The notes beneath the pieces were generated by a model that had not been told where the DNA came from, searched no databases, and was given only the letters and a program-made list of their open reading frames with translations. The position numbers and the translations under genes are program-made. A DNA stretch of 64,000 nt from Sindora glabra (taxonomy: Eukaryota; Streptophyta; Magnoliopsida; Fabales; Fabaceae): positions 88,181,343 through 88,245,342 of the forward strand of contig CM035229.1 in NCBI GenBank assembly GCA_020226215.1, given 5' to 3'. The first letter of the stretch is position 1, and every line of letters begins with the position of its first letter. Below are positions 11,355 through 23,880 of the stretch, piece after piece.

Positions 11355-13273
11355 CATAATAGATATCACAACTTAAGCTTGAAATTTTGATTAGACAATC
11401 CTAAATAATATATACCACTTAAAACTTTAAGAATAAACAAATCAACTTCGTAAAACTTATTTAAACTTGTCTCACATATTGAATTTAAGCTTAATTATTC
11501 TTTTTCTTCATTATCAATTAATGATAAATTGTAGGAATTAACTTCATCAATAGTACTAAGTCTTGGATAAAGGATTGTTGAATCATGTAACTATTCATTC
11601 ATATAGGCATTCTGTATTAAAGAAGGATATGTTGAATGGATAATGACTTCAATTGAACTAGCATAATCTTTAATCAAAATATCCTCTGAAATTTGGATGT
11701 CAACCTTTTTATCATTTAGCCTTTCAAGTTGTCCATTCCTAATCTTCAAAATCCATTTAGAGAATCCTTTCAATTTTTTATGCTAAATAGGATAGGATTA
11801 TTCAACTTAAAGTGGTATCTTTTTTGTTAAAGTCAATACACAACAATAATCCCATAAATAAGATGAGCTTAATGTTTGCATTGAAAAAATTAGAATGATT
11901 GCCTTTTAGGATTATTGAAAGGATTTATCAAAAATTACTACTAAAAATAATTATTTTACCTTCAAAAGGGAGACTCTAACTATTAACATTGTTAAACTGC
12001 ATAATATCTCTAAAAGATTTATCAAGTGCCTTAAAACAATACATGTGTACCATTGAAACTTTATCCTATATTATAAGATTAATCATTCATAATAATTCTA
12101 CTTAAAGATTACCCTACTTTATGTTGCATGTTGAGTCTCTAATGGGATAACAAATCTTAAGTGAGTTATAGATCCACTTGAAAGCAAAATGGAAGCTATG
12201 CTTCTTTTTGCTTAAGACTCATTGAATTTAGTAAATTGGTCACCTTTAATTTCAAAGCCTTTCAATCATAGTTAAGTTCATCATTTATTAATTAATTTTG
12301 AATATAAGTAAATTCATTCATATTGGGAACTAACATTGGAAGAAAATCACATAAATTATGACCATTGTTTGTTAAAATCTTTTCAATTTACACATAAGTG
12401 TAATTTTATAACTAATCATTTGTAAAGGTTAAATTTGTTTTAAATAAATTAACTATTAGAAAATTGAGCAATAAATACGTGGAACTTAAAGGCATAATAC
12501 AAACATATAAACTTATTAAACAAAAGACTAGATTTATTCCCAACCAACATGAACTTAGAATAAGTGTTAATACCTTTAATTCGAAGGTTTCTTCTTTGCA
12601 TGTATAGTACATCTCCAAATAATAAATACTAAGTCTTTTTCCAAATATGTTCAAGTCTTGAGAGGCAATTGTGAAATAACATGGTGTTGTAAAGTTTTTG
12701 AAAATATTAACTAGAACCCAAACAGGATGCTTCCTTGATTGCAATAATATACTCTATGTCATTATCAAATAATCCCTACACATAGTAAGTTTCTTTAAAT
12801 GTCACATAGACAATGCCATTTACTATACATATATCTTTATAACAGATGAGTCCTTTAACCTTATTAAGTAGTATGTGCAAATAATACAATTCTCTAGTTG
12901 ATAGTAAAATGAAGTTGATTCTTCCAATGGCAAATCCCCACTTTTTTCTAACCCATTTTCTAATATCCTCTTTGAAGACATAATATAAAGGAAAATCTAT
13001 GTAAGTTAACTTTCTACTATTTGGATCTTCCTCTTTCTTTTCCATCCATGTAGTGTACTTTGTGTCTTTGTTTATGCCTCAATTAATAGCTTTTTCTAAT
13101 GAGCCATTATTGGTAACAACTAGTTATTATATATAGGGAAAATGAAACTTCAATGTCTATGATGAATCTCATAACCAAATATTCTCTAACATACCTCATA
13201 AGTAGATATATATCTACAATCATAATAAGATTTAATCTTATTTATCTTTTTGGTTGATTAACCTTCTTATGAT
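11355..13273 (-). pseudogene. Helitron Rep/helicase, central and PIF1 helicase part
   Basis: Reading down from 13273 on the minus strand: a segment matching D-E-I-K-x-Y-Y-D-C-R-Y-I-S (13210-13240), then KLTYIDFPLYYVFK...KWVRKKWGFAIGRINF...RELYYLHILLN (12830-13000), typical of plant Helitron Rep/Hel proteins. Next come QYFQKLY...DVLYMQRRNL (12580-12730), an AEL-I-IWDEAPM-like region now decayed, ALDKSFRDIMQFNN-like (11980-12040), FEGKIII.S..F.QIL (11900-11970), and the PIF1 segment WILKIRNGQL...IHSTYPSLI (11600-11760). It ends with LKLK...IML at the hAT junction. PIF1 helicase drives strand displacement during rolling-circle transposition. Many stops and frameshifts make it inactive. Walker A was not recovered. 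Confidence 0.85.
13269..13273. repeat. Candidate 5-bp target duplication ATGAT, left copy
   Basis: ATGAT precedes the LTR start TGATGTGC at 13274 and recurs at 14839-14843. The right LTR end is not a clean CA, so this pair is tentative. Confidence 0.5.
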
Positions 13274-14838
13274 TGATGTGCAGGATTTTTTAATATTATT
13301 TTTTTTATTTTATGCCTTTTAGTATGTAACATATGCTTAATATTATAGAATTAGTTTTATTATGTGATTAAGTGTTGGTTCTTTAATGTTTTCAAATTGT
13401 TCGATTAATGCTAGATTTTTATATTATTTTAAATTTTTAACTATAACTTGAATTCCAGATATCAGATTTAGGTGATCTTGATATTATTAAAAAGTTTAGA
13501 GAAAGCTCTATAACTTTCATATTTTAATAGAAATCTAGTTTGGATATTTGGAAAGTCAAAATGGTCATAAAGTTAATGCTTTATTTCTATCTAAATTAAA
13601 CTAATATTAGTTTTTGGATCATAATTGGAGTTCTAAAGGTTTAATTAAGGTGAAACCAATGGCTAAATTTCTTAAGATTTGACTTCATAGCTTTTATGTT
13701 TATAGTATAATGAAAGTACATAGTTTTGGGAGTCTTACAATGGCTAGAATTCAAACCTACAAGATTTTACAACAGTAACTCTTGTAGTGCATTATTTTGT
13801 AAATTAGATTCTAAGCTTTCAAAATTAGCAAGGTCTTATTCTTTGTAACCCTAGGAGGCATATTATCTTAGTTTATTGGGTTTAGTACCATAGGAAATTA
13901 GGTTTATAGGTGTACCTCTAAAAGCAAAAATATAATTCTATATAACTTTAAACAACTTTCTTTTCTTATCCAAATTTCTTCTATTTTTAACCATGGAAGG
14001 TTAATGTTTGGATTGATTTAAGAAATTTGAAACTCACCACAATTTGGATTATGAGATTTTAAGCTATAATATTGACTTTTATTAGTTAATTTTTCCCTTA
14101 TTTTTTATTCTAATTGTTTGAAATTGCATGAGTTAGATACTAATTTCATATAATTTATATTTAATATTATAATTTTTGATATATATCTATTTTTATGTTG
14201 AATTGTAGTTGGTTAGTCATTGTTCTTCATGTAGGAATGGAGGATTGAATGATCCTTCAATTTAACTAAATTTTATTTTCAAATCAATTTAGATATGACT
14301 TTATGGATTATAATAGTTGCTTAATTCTGTTAATCCAATTTGATTAAATTTTAGATGGTTATCTAGCATAGAATTTATAAATTATTACAAGGTTCTAAAT
14401 AATTCCAGGTTAAAAAATCATTATAATTCTTAACTATACAATGATATTTGATTAATCCACCTAAGAGTTACTAATTCCTTGGATCAATTATGTTTTTACA
14501 TTAATTTATTATGTTACCTTTACATTCTATCTTTAATAGTAAATTCTAGTTAATTTCAAACCAAACCCCACATTTAGTTTTGTTTGCACGGCTTGTTTCT
14601 TGCATACTGCATTCTTACTTTTCACTTCTGTTTGCATTCATCTCTTCTGCTTTTAGTATATAAAAGGCTTAAATAATTTTATAGTCATAGTTAGTAAATG
14701 ATTATGATAGAATGTGTTAAGTGGATTATTAGGGATTCGACCTGATTTGTTACCCAATATTACAAAATTTTTACTAAATTAGTAATTTTTAATTTTGATT
14801 GGATTTGATAGTTGTTAGTGATAAAATGAGGTTATCAC
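13274..14838 (+). repeat. Solo LTR of the Athila-like family (LTR E)
   Basis: This 1.57-kb block begins TGATGTGCAGG and aligns along its length, in the same order, with the LTRs at 36995-38427, 38742-40097, 42524-43085 and (inverted) 53834-55444. Landmarks shared with the last include ATGTTGAATTGTAGTTGGTTAG (here near 14200), the leader with CTTCTATTTTTAACCATGGAA (near 13980), and the late TTTTAGTATATAAAAGG segment. No internal region follows on either side. Instead the Helitron coding sequence resumes at both ends, so it is best read as a solo LTR produced by recombination. Confidence 0.75.
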
Positions 14839-15067
14839 ATGATTATACTATTTTTTCACATATTTGAAAAAAATATTTAATAGATGCACCTTGATTGTAA
14901 GCTTGATATTTTCGCAATAATTGAAGATTGTAAGGAATAATGAATCAATTGTCCAATAAAATGTGATTTTTCTCAATAGTCCTATTATTATTTTCATGTT
15001 TATATAAATTATAATTGCCACTATCAAAAGAAGTATGATTAACAAATATCTTGAAAAAATGTTTACT
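14839..15067 (-). pseudogene. Helitron Rep piece between solo LTR and hAT element
   Basis: On the minus strand this short piece reads SKHFFKIFVNHTSFDSGNYN, then NNNRTIEKN, PYNLQLLRKYQ and ASIKYFF. These match the Helitron Rep segment of family form S-K-x-F-P-K-x-F, G-R-T-I-E-K-N, V-V-P-Y-N-x-x-L-L-x-K-Y-x-A-H and S-I-K-Y-L-F-K-Y. The last lies by the catalytic tyrosine region of the HUH Rep domain. It directly continues the Rep coding of 19411-19940 once the hAT element is removed. Confidence 0.85.
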
Positions 15068-15075
15068 ACATCTAC
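15068..15075. repeat. 8-bp target-site duplication, left copy (ACATCTAC)
   Basis: ACATCTAC recurs exactly at 19411-19418 on the far side of the second hAT element. Confidence 0.93.
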
Positions 15076-18000
15076 ATAATAATGGCAATAAGTTAGGTCC
15101 CGGTTGACCCGATCCGAACTTGACATTGCTTGAACCTAAATTGGACCTGAAACAGACCTGGACTTGAAAGACCCCCGATTCGAACTTGACATTGCTTGAA
15201 CCTAAATTGGACTCGAAACAGACTTAAACTTGAAAGACCTGACGAATTTAAATCCAAATCAAGCCTAAAATGGACCTAAAACTTGTATTTTGGGAAAGTA
15301 ATGCTATATTATATCTTGGTTTTGCAAGTTGAGGAGGATTTTATCAAGTATATCATAAAAAAGTTGCCTTTTGACCATGTCTTAAAGTAATTATTAGGAT
15401 GACAATTTCCAATTAAATATATTTTTTTAAGTACCTTTACTAATGAATGGCTTAGATAAGTTTAGCAAAAACAACAATTTAGACTTTTCTTATGAAATCT
15501 ACTTGGCCATTTATTAGCTCATATAGATGGAGCGTTAGGTTCACTAGTGTACTTTTTCCACTACCACTAAGACCAACTTAGTCATAAAAACATAACAAGT
15601 TAATCTCTTAATGACTGTAAAGGAAAGAAGCAATTTCCAGAGATAGGAAATAATTTCTTACAATGGCAACCACCTTACTAGGATTGATAGAAATGTTTAT
15701 GTGTTACAAGATAGGTACTTGTTATAATGACTAATCATTAGTTTGGCATTTAATAGTAAAAACCATAACCTTAACAATATGTCAATACTAAACTAAATTA
15801 AGTTGAGCTTGTTAAATAGACTAAAAAGGGAGAAATAGTGCCACAAGAATTAAGAAATCAAGATATTTCATGCCTGTAATAATAAAGCATGTGATTGGCT
15901 TATTCAAAAATTGACAAAATTGAGAAAACAATATTGGTTCACTTATTAATTGTTACACAACAACCTACACTAGGCACGATAGTAACATTGAATCCATCTT
16001 TAAGGTAAATAACCTCAGTCAAGTTTTATTTTTATTTACAACTGTTCATACTTCATTGAAGTAAATATGCCACTTTTACTCTAAAAACTCAATGAAAAAC
16101 CATATGCAATTTTACTAAAGTAATTATTTAAGAATTAAATATGCAATGTTTGCTCTAGGAACGAAATGAAGATTTTGAGTATTGAAAACCTATCATTGAC
16201 CTAGAAGAATAGTGAAAAGATACATTTATAAACTCCATATGCTGCTTTCATCTTTGTAACTTCACTCCTTTAACAAAAATTGCATTTAAATGCAAAAAGT
16301 ATTTAAATGAAAATTAATTATGAAAAATCATGCAGAAATATGCCATTTAAATAGAAATAAATGCCTTTAATCATCTTCCTCTTCATCATGTATGGAATAG
16401 AGGAAAAAAAATAAAAACAAGACTTACCATTAAAATAAATAGAAATCTTATTTAATTAAAATATAAAACTAACCTTATTATTCTTTAAACCATATCCAAT
16501 CTTGAGCACACACCAATACTTCTAAAGTGTCTGGATGTAGTCTTTTACGATGTGACCTTAGTATTAAATACAGATTCAAAAGCAACGGTAGACACAAGAA
16601 TGCTTAAAATATCCTTAGCAATGGCTTGTAACAACAGAAACTTCACCCCACTTATCTTCCACTATAACAATATTAAATGAAGCATCGCTTAAGCTCTGAT
16701 TTAAATTTCATAGAATTATATATTTTCTCATTTATTATAAATAAATCGTATGCATTTAGCATATTTTAAGGAATACCATCAACCAATAGTGTCATTTACA
16801 TTGTTCTTAAATTGGTATTTAAGAACTAAATCTTCACAAAACTATTTAATCTTTCTAACTTCATAATCAAACTCAACACAAAAAATTTATGGATTGTGGA
16901 ACTCTATTAGCTTCATTTTATATCTAGGATCAAGTATGGTTGCAAATCCCACGATGCCATGAATGATATTCCAATATTTGTTGAATTTTACTAGCATGTT
17001 AGAGCCATCTTTTTAATATTGGGATTTGAAGCTTGAAGTCACTTATTCTAAGTTAATCAAATTTCACATATCTTAGGAAAAATAAATATTAGCAATTGGA
17101 TAGCTTATCCTAGAGAATAATTAAGATACTAAGTAAAAGACTTTGAACTTTTCACAAATTTCTTTTGTAAACTCTCACTTTTCATCTGTGGGAAATGACT
17201 TGTACAAAAATTCACATTGCTTCAAATGCCTAAATATAGTTTTCTATATTAGGGCAGATTAGAATATTATATAAGTAGAATTCCATCTTGTTGGGCAATT
17301 AAGGACAAACTTTCGTGTACATAAAATAGATAATTATTTATATGACTTTTCAAACATTTCCTTCATTTTAAGTGTGGCAATCTAAAACAATATGCTTTCT
17401 TTTATTTTTTCTATACTATGTTTAACTACCTCAAGGCCATCCTTGACAATCAAGTTTAAAATATAGACACAACACCTTATATGAATTAACCTTCCAAAAC
17501 ATAAAAAGAAGGAAAGATCTAATTTACCCATTGAAGTTTTAATCATTTTATCATTGGTTGAGCAATTATCTAATGTTATAGTGGAAATTTTTCTATCTAT
17601 GTTCCATTCTAAAAGATAACTTAGAAGTACATTACACAAAACATCATTTGTCTATGGACAAGGCACATAAGCAAACTTTAAGATATGACTTTGCAAATTC
17701 CAATCATCATTGATAAAATATGCCATGATAGCCATAAATCTCCTTTTTTTTATTATTGGAAGTTCACATATCGAATATGATAGCAACTCTTACCTTGTTA
17801 TTTTTTATAAACTGCATTGCCGCTTTTTTGTTGCAATTAAACACCTTTATTACATCATTTTTCACTATATCATGCGATATCATTTTGGATGATGGCTGAA
17901 GCGCATTTCAATATTTTTGAAACTCGATATGATCCACAATAGAAAGAGGATACTTATGTTTGATAATTATGGGCACAAGCTCTTTTCTAATTACATCAGG

Positions 18001-19410
18001 ATCAAATGAAGAAACTATAACCTTGGGAGTCATTTAACTTGTCTTTGTTGGCCTAGATCTTTGAACAGAATCTTGATTAATAGCATTACAACTCTTCTCT
18101 ATATGCTTTCATAAATGAGAGGTACCAACTTTAGAATGCCTTGCCATTTAAACATGACAATACTTACAAATTACTTTTTCCTTACTATTGATAATTTCTT
18201 TGTCAAAGTGGTCCTGCACATAACTTATTTTTCTTTTTCCCTAGGGTGGCTATTCACTTGGTTTAATGGAATGGCTTGAAGTTGGAGAATGTTGCTATGA
18301 GATACTTTCTACTACACACGATAACATAGATAAGGCCATTATATCAATTCTGCACCAGACATGAGAAGATCAGTTGTGACCATATCTAGCTGCAATGCCA
18401 AATAAAAAAAATTAAAAGATAAGAAACAAGTAAATGCAAGCGAGGATGGAAAAATCATCAAATATCACAATTCTACTAGCAACATATCATAATGTCTTTT
18501 CATAAGTAATCTTTGAGATGAAACAAGGAGAAATAGACTAAAGTAAAATAAATACAAGAACAGACTAAAGTCAAAATATTAAAAGATAAGAAATAAAATA
18601 AAGTGAAATAAAACAGAACATGCAAGTAAAGCATGTGTTCTAAAAGTCAATAGGAGGAAATACAAATAGCTAGGGTTATGAATCACAAAATCATGAGTCA
18701 TTACACGTTCTACCATTAATATTTTCACTCTCACTGATCCTATTTTAAAAAAAGAAAAAAATAGACTTACTCAAAATGCATACCACCTAGAAAATATTAG
18801 ATTTTTCAATAACTCTTCAACATAAATTAAACAAGAATGAAGCAACTAAACGGAATTTTTAAAATAGCTTATACCTTTGTTGGGTGAGGATCTCAAAGAT
18901 AGCGGTGATTCAATGTTCAGAGTTTGGATGAGAGTCTTAGCTTCTTTAGCTTCTCGGGAGCTGTAAGATTGTAACGTAGCCTTAAAATCATGAGCTATTT
19001 ACTCAAATCCAGTAAGGAGGTGAGAAATGAACTAATAAAGCCTGAGTTTGAGTTGAATCAATGAACATTTAATTGATTTGGGAATGAAAAAATCTCATGA
19101 TATGAAGGTTCAATGGGAAAAAGGAATCAACGTGTTAGAAGCAATAGGAATTGAAGCTCTAAGGTAGATTTGGCAATGAAATCCCTAAATATCTTTAGAG
19201 CTCTACTAATGCAAAGGAACAAGATGATTCAAACGAAGAAAGGAAAAAAGAAACACTAGTTAGGTATCCATTTGGACTTGAAAATAAATTGGGTTTGATA
19301 AGATCGGACCCATACTTAAACCAAATGGATCTCGTTGGACTAGACCCATCAAATCCAATACCTATTAGGTTGGGTAAGACCTAATGTGTTTGGGCAATTT
19401 TGCCATCCCC
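15076..19410 (-). mobile_element. hAT-superfamily DNA transposon 2, 4.3 kb, degenerate
   Basis: The element lies between exact 8-bp duplications ACATCTAC. Its ends are imperfect inverted repeats (ATAATAATGGCAATAAG left; GGGGATGGCAAAATTGCCC as reverse complement of the right). The left end has a 65-bp tandem duplication (15115-15240, repeating CGAACTTGACATTGCTTGAA). The right end has short GACCCAT/TTGGGT-type subterminal motifs (19270-19390). A decayed BED-finger hAT transposase lies on the minus strand. Removing the element restores the Helitron Rep frame exactly. The transposase is more decayed than that of the 5488-11346 element, which suggests an older insertion; that comparison is by eye. 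Confidence 0.9.
16480..18260 (-). pseudogene. hAT transposase, degenerate
   Basis: Read downward on the minus strand: a BED-type finger (C-x-x-C...H...C, 18070-18200), the KMISHDIV / FDM*TSNNKKRRFMA region (near 17750-17890), an open stretch 17639-17382 with ITLDNCSTND and HIRCCVYILNLIVKDGLE, a CPTRWNSTY box (17280-17320), and a C-terminal ILVSTVAFESVFNT segment (16560-16610) of the hAT dimerisation domain. The order matches plant hAT transposases. Stops and frameshifts are frequent, including the DLWTS tryptophan codon (now a stop), as in the other hAT element here. Confidence 0.8.
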
Positions 19411-19418
19411 ACATCTAC
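19411..19418. repeat. 8-bp target-site duplication, right copy (ACATCTAC)
   Basis: Exact copy of 15068-15075, just outside the right terminal repeat. Confidence 0.93.
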
Positions 19419-19940
19419 CATTTTCTATATAAGGAGATTTAGGATTAGTAGCTCTATATGGCCTATGTACCATGAAATTCTTTAAGAGATCATACAAAAT
19501 TGAATCTTCTTATTAGTCAAGAATCTTTGAATATAATTTGTTATTAATATCTTCAACAATTAGAAGTCTATGTTGAGAAGAGAGAAATACTATTATGTGG
19601 GTATGAGAAAGACCTCCTTTTTAAAACTTAATAGTATATATTTTTGGAAAGAAAAACAAAAAGGGTCAACTAGGAAAAATAAGAAATTAAATGTACATCT
19701 GCTTAAATTTATAAAATGAAATATATTTGGCTATACAAAGGACAAATTACTTGCTACAACTTTGCCAAAGAAGGATGCTCTTGTCAAATCTTGTATCATA
19801 CACCATAACTTAATCTTGAATACTCTACAAATCAATTCATATCAATTAAAAGGTTTTAACCCAAGAGAATCAATGATTCTTGTAATCTCTAGCTAACTTG
19901 GATTGGGATCACATGTAAATTGAGTAAACAAAAATGAATA
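19419..19940 (-). pseudogene. Helitron Rep domain with HUH motif
   Basis: Read downward on the minus strand: FTCDPNPS..LEITRIIDSL (family F-T-C-N-P-x-W-P-E-I), ICRVFKIKL, FFGKVV, then GGLSHTHIIVFL and LLKNFMVHRPYRATNPKSPY. The H-T-H in GLSHTHI is the HUH metal-binding motif of rolling-circle Rep endonucleases (family G-L-P-H-x-H). The VHRPYRATNPKSP segment matches I-H-G-P-C-G-x-x-N-P-x-S-P-C of plant Helitrons. Rep nicks and joins Helitron ends. Stops interrupt the frame. The piece continues at 15067 across the hAT insertion. Confidence 0.85.
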
Positions 19941-20200
19941 CAAATTATAAGTCACGATATGAAGGACATAATCAGTTGACATCACATTACATATTGAATT
20001 CGATTCATCAACAGAATTGAGAGTATCTTCCAAATTAATAACATTGGATACATCACATAAGTGTCGACATCTACTCTTAGAAGTGTTCACTAAATCATTT
20101 GTTGAAGTAACAATATCAACTAGGATTAGCTACTTTGATTCCAAAATCAAGTTACAAATCCTTTGTTTTGTTGGAACAAACATACTCTTGCATAATGGTT
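19941..20200 (-). pseudogene. Possible N-terminal part of the Helitron protein
   Basis: An open stretch upstream of the Rep remnant in the same orientation reads ...KSRCRHLCDVSNVINLEDTLNSVDESNSI... and ends close to FTCDPNP. It has no domain I can name. Its position and orientation suggest the polar N-terminal extension found in plant Helitron proteins, with the segment linking it to the Rep domain deleted. This is inference. It could also be captured host sequence. Confidence 0.35.
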
Positions 20201-22560
20201 GACAAATCACGATTAGGATGACATTTTTCTATGAAAAAAATTAAAACTACACCAGAAATGACAGCAAAGAAAATATGGGTTCATAATCGTCATAATAATT
20301 AACAAATATCTCACATAATATAAAATACATGCTAAATAATAGGAAATATCAAACAAAAGAACATTTTCAAGAACATGTTGGAGTATCGGAAGTGAAAACA
20401 CTGGAGAACAGAAGATCATTTGAAGGAGTTCTATTTTGTTTATGCACTGTCTAACAACTTGGGGTGGCAGATTCTATAAAGAAGCCTTAAAAATTAGAGA
20501 GATGCCCCTTTTGATCTAAAACAATGCTGATCAAGTTTCGAATGTCATACCCTAGTTTTGCTCTCTTTTGTAACATTCTAATTTCAGTACATTTCTTTCT
20601 TACTTTCTTGGAGGATGCAATGTACTCATGTTTATTGGGATCGTCCATAGCTATTGTCAAAGCTTTATAAACAATGAAAAAAATTTCAACTATTTTAATC
20701 TGCCTTTTATCAATTATACGTATCGATATTAACTTGAGATTTACAGTCATCACATTAGAAAATAGGTACAAACAACAAAACATTCCTCCCTTGTTCAATA
20801 ATAAAGATAGTTGCTGATAAAAACAAATGAAGTAATTAGCAAGAAAATTTCAATCTCTCTATATCGAAAATTTAAACTGCAAGTTCATGATAAAAATGCC
20901 ATGAAAGCTAAAAACAAAATAAGAGTTGCTCTAATAAATAAAGCAACCATTTAGATGTTCAGTTTAATATTATGTTTCATCCATTCTTTTTGTTTCTCAC
21001 TGCTAAGGCTCATGTTTTTATTTGAGTAATAACATACTCACCTAGTTTCACATTCACATGTACAAACATACCACAATTTAAATGAAATCTATCTCATCTC
21101 CTAAAATTTTTAGAGATTAATATATAATAATCTGTACCAACTGTAGCTATTGCAAATATCACCTCATTCCAACACTAATAAAGCAAACCGTCCATGAATG
21201 CTCTCGTTGCCATTACCTAAATCATGGTTATCTGGTGTAGTTGTCTTGAAGTTCATGATGGAAAGCAATGAAAGCTAAAGACAGAACAAGACTTCGAAAT
21301 TATTAAATTTCTCGCCTAGCATGCATACCATTAACAGACATAAGATGAAGTGCAACAGCGTGACACAATGAAATCTTTCTAATGGACTAATTTTTAAGCT
21401 AATGGCAAAAGAATCATAATCAAATCTACATTCTGCATCCTTTGAATCTGTTTTACTATCTACTATTTTCAAATTTGTGCATCTTTCCTTTTTCTTCTTT
21501 CTCAGTTATTTTTCATTTATTCTAGATTGAACTTAACCAAATTTGGAATCAAAATAAAATATTATAGCTGAATTTATACAATTCAACAGACAGTTGATAT
21601 GCATTTCAGGCATAATTATAGGAAAAACAAATCGCTAAAACTTGAAGAAGATAAATCAAGAAGTGTAACAAAATCTATGTCACAGACTTCCCATTTTTAA
21701 ATGGAAACAATAATTGATGATTAATTGTAATTTTAATCATGTATGTCTCAGATACATTAACAATTACATGGTTGTTAGTGTTGTGTCCATATCATCAGAT
21801 ATACTAATAAGATCAAAATCATGACATTGAAATCCACTACGTGTCTAAAAGCTCGTACAAAAAGATATGATTGTAGAAAGTTCTAAAAAGGATTGTTTTG
21901 CATTAGCTTGCCTTTTGCAAACACATTTGTAAGGATTTATAAGTTAAATAACTGAAAAAATAGATACGAAGAACCTTTGGATATGGACTTTCTAGTAAAT
22001 TTGGCATTTCAATAATATTGTCAAATGAGAGAAATTGCTTATTAGTTGCAAGGCATTCTACTTTATTAGAATTCCTCTCTTACTCTGCTTCGCATCCTGT
22101 CAAAGGAAAATAGACAGAAAAATGAAACTGAATACAAAAATCCAAGCAAACAAAAATGAAAAAGTACAACTTCTCATCATATATTCTGTTTTGACATTCT
22201 GAAAAAATAAGGTGAGCTATGATTTTTCTTGAAATCTAGTAACCGTTGTAGGTTTCATAAGAACCATAACACCAATTATATTAGGATAGAAATCAAGCTT
22301 AGCTCTTCTAATATTCCATGAACTGAATTATCCATTTCAAAAGTCAATACTGTAAAATATAAAAATAGAAGAATGCAAAACAAATACGTATGCCCAGAAA
22401 GTAAGAGAAGACAATAAATAAAAATGATCAAAACATCTAAAGAGAAAATGACAGATAAACCATAATCAACTATCAACTAACAAGATTCAAGAAATAAACT
22501 TATCTGCAATAAATTATGAGAAAATAAAAAGCAATAACACAATGATCATCACAAATTCAA
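20201..22560. other. AT-rich region with unassigned minus-strand open stretches
   Basis: No gene can be defended. Open minus-strand stretches occur at 20487-20660 (a lysine/arginine-rich peptide around KKVRKKCTEIRMLQKRAKLG), 21275-21472 and 22276-22476. None carries a domain I recognise. They could be Helitron N-terminal sequence, Helitron-captured host exons, or chance frames. Confidence 0.3.
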
Positions 22561-23029
22561 TAACTATCAGGGAAAACTGCTGAGGGTTTTGCAGACGGAA
22601 GTAATAAATAATATACTAATGACAGGTGGCTATATTAAGCAACTAAAGGAAAGATATGGAAGGGATGTAAAATTTCTTAACACTTAAAAAGGTTTGGAGA
22701 TCAATTAGGAGTTGACTTCTCCAATTTTTATACGTAAGACAAAGGTCTCAAAAATGATGATACTGTATAAAATTTTGTATCAAACTCCTCTTTAATTCAC
22801 ATAATTTATTGCAGATAAGTTTAATGGGGCAAATCAACATCCATAGATCGTTCAATTGTGTTTTAAACTTGTACACATAAAATAAAAAATGTTTAGCAAT
22901 TTAATGATTGACCTCTTTCTTTTTTATATATATATATATTAAATTTGGGGTTTGGTTCTTCTTTCTAAAGTTTTAAATGTATATAACTATTCAATTTAAA
23001 AATAATTTTATTTTCTAATATAGCTTTCA

Positions 23030-23235
23030 TGAATTAGTTGATTGAAAAAGCTGGGTTCACCAGTGTTTTCAATTTGGTTGATTGAGAGTCAATTAATTGA
23101 TCAAAATAATTATTTATCAAATACTTGAAATAACTATTTGATTTGATTAATCAACTTAAGGCCCCCTGAATTAGTTGAAAGTTAATAGATCAACTATTTG
23201 TCAAACACCCTCCTCGTCAACTTTTGCTAGATAGA
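23030..23235. repeat. MITE-like remnant with TTGATTAATCAA-type palindromes
   Basis: The stretch is rich in short complementary motifs (GATTGAGAGTCAATTAATTGATC, ATTTGATTTGATTAATCAAC, TGTCAAACACCCTC). A similar vocabulary occurs at 32330-32440 (ATCAAATCAATCAATTAG, GCCAAACACCTC). This is typical of small non-autonomous DNA elements. I could not fix termini or duplications. Confidence 0.35.
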
Positions 23236-23439
23236 AAAATTGTGAATAAGGGGGATATTATACTTTACATGGATAAATAGGAGTTATTAGTCATTATAAA
23301 AAAATTTAATATTTTTGTACAATATAATTTGAGTTACTTCAATATTATCAAACTTATTTTTTTTAAAATAAATAAGCTTATTTTGGTCAGTTTAGAGAGC
23401 TAATGCATTATAATTATCTCAACAATCAGTTGTTAAGAT

Positions 23440-23692
23440 AGAACACAGATTATTTAATAATATTTATTTTAAATTTTAAATAATAAAATTGAGATGGATG
23501 GATCATAGATATTCATAAATAGATCCCTAATAATTCTTTTGTTAATGGATTAACATCTCATACATATATTTGACCCATTAAATATTGTATATGGATTTGA
23601 ATTAATTCAAGGTTGGATGGATGGAATGGATTCACAAATGTCTAAATTGGATTCATAGATCTCCATTCATTTGCCATCCCCTATTAATAATA
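23440..23692. repeat. Probable truncated non-autonomous hAT end
   Basis: The segment ends TTTGCCATCCCCT, the inverse of a GGGGATGGCAAA hAT terminus like the right end of the 15076-19410 element. The preceding 200 bases repeat GGATGGATGGA and GGATTCAT-type motifs. No partner end was found upstream, so it looks truncated. Confidence 0.4.
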
Positions 23693-23880
23693 TTTTTTAT
23701 TTAAATCTAGAATATTTTCACACTTTTTTGTTAGGTATTATACTAATATCTATTCAAGGAAAATGCCACCACTAAGAAACAGCTAATACAAAATCAAGGT
23801 ATTCTATTTACTATGTCAAGTTATTGAGATTAGTGTATGCCAAAGCAAATTAAAGATTTTGGGTAACAAAATGAGATTAG

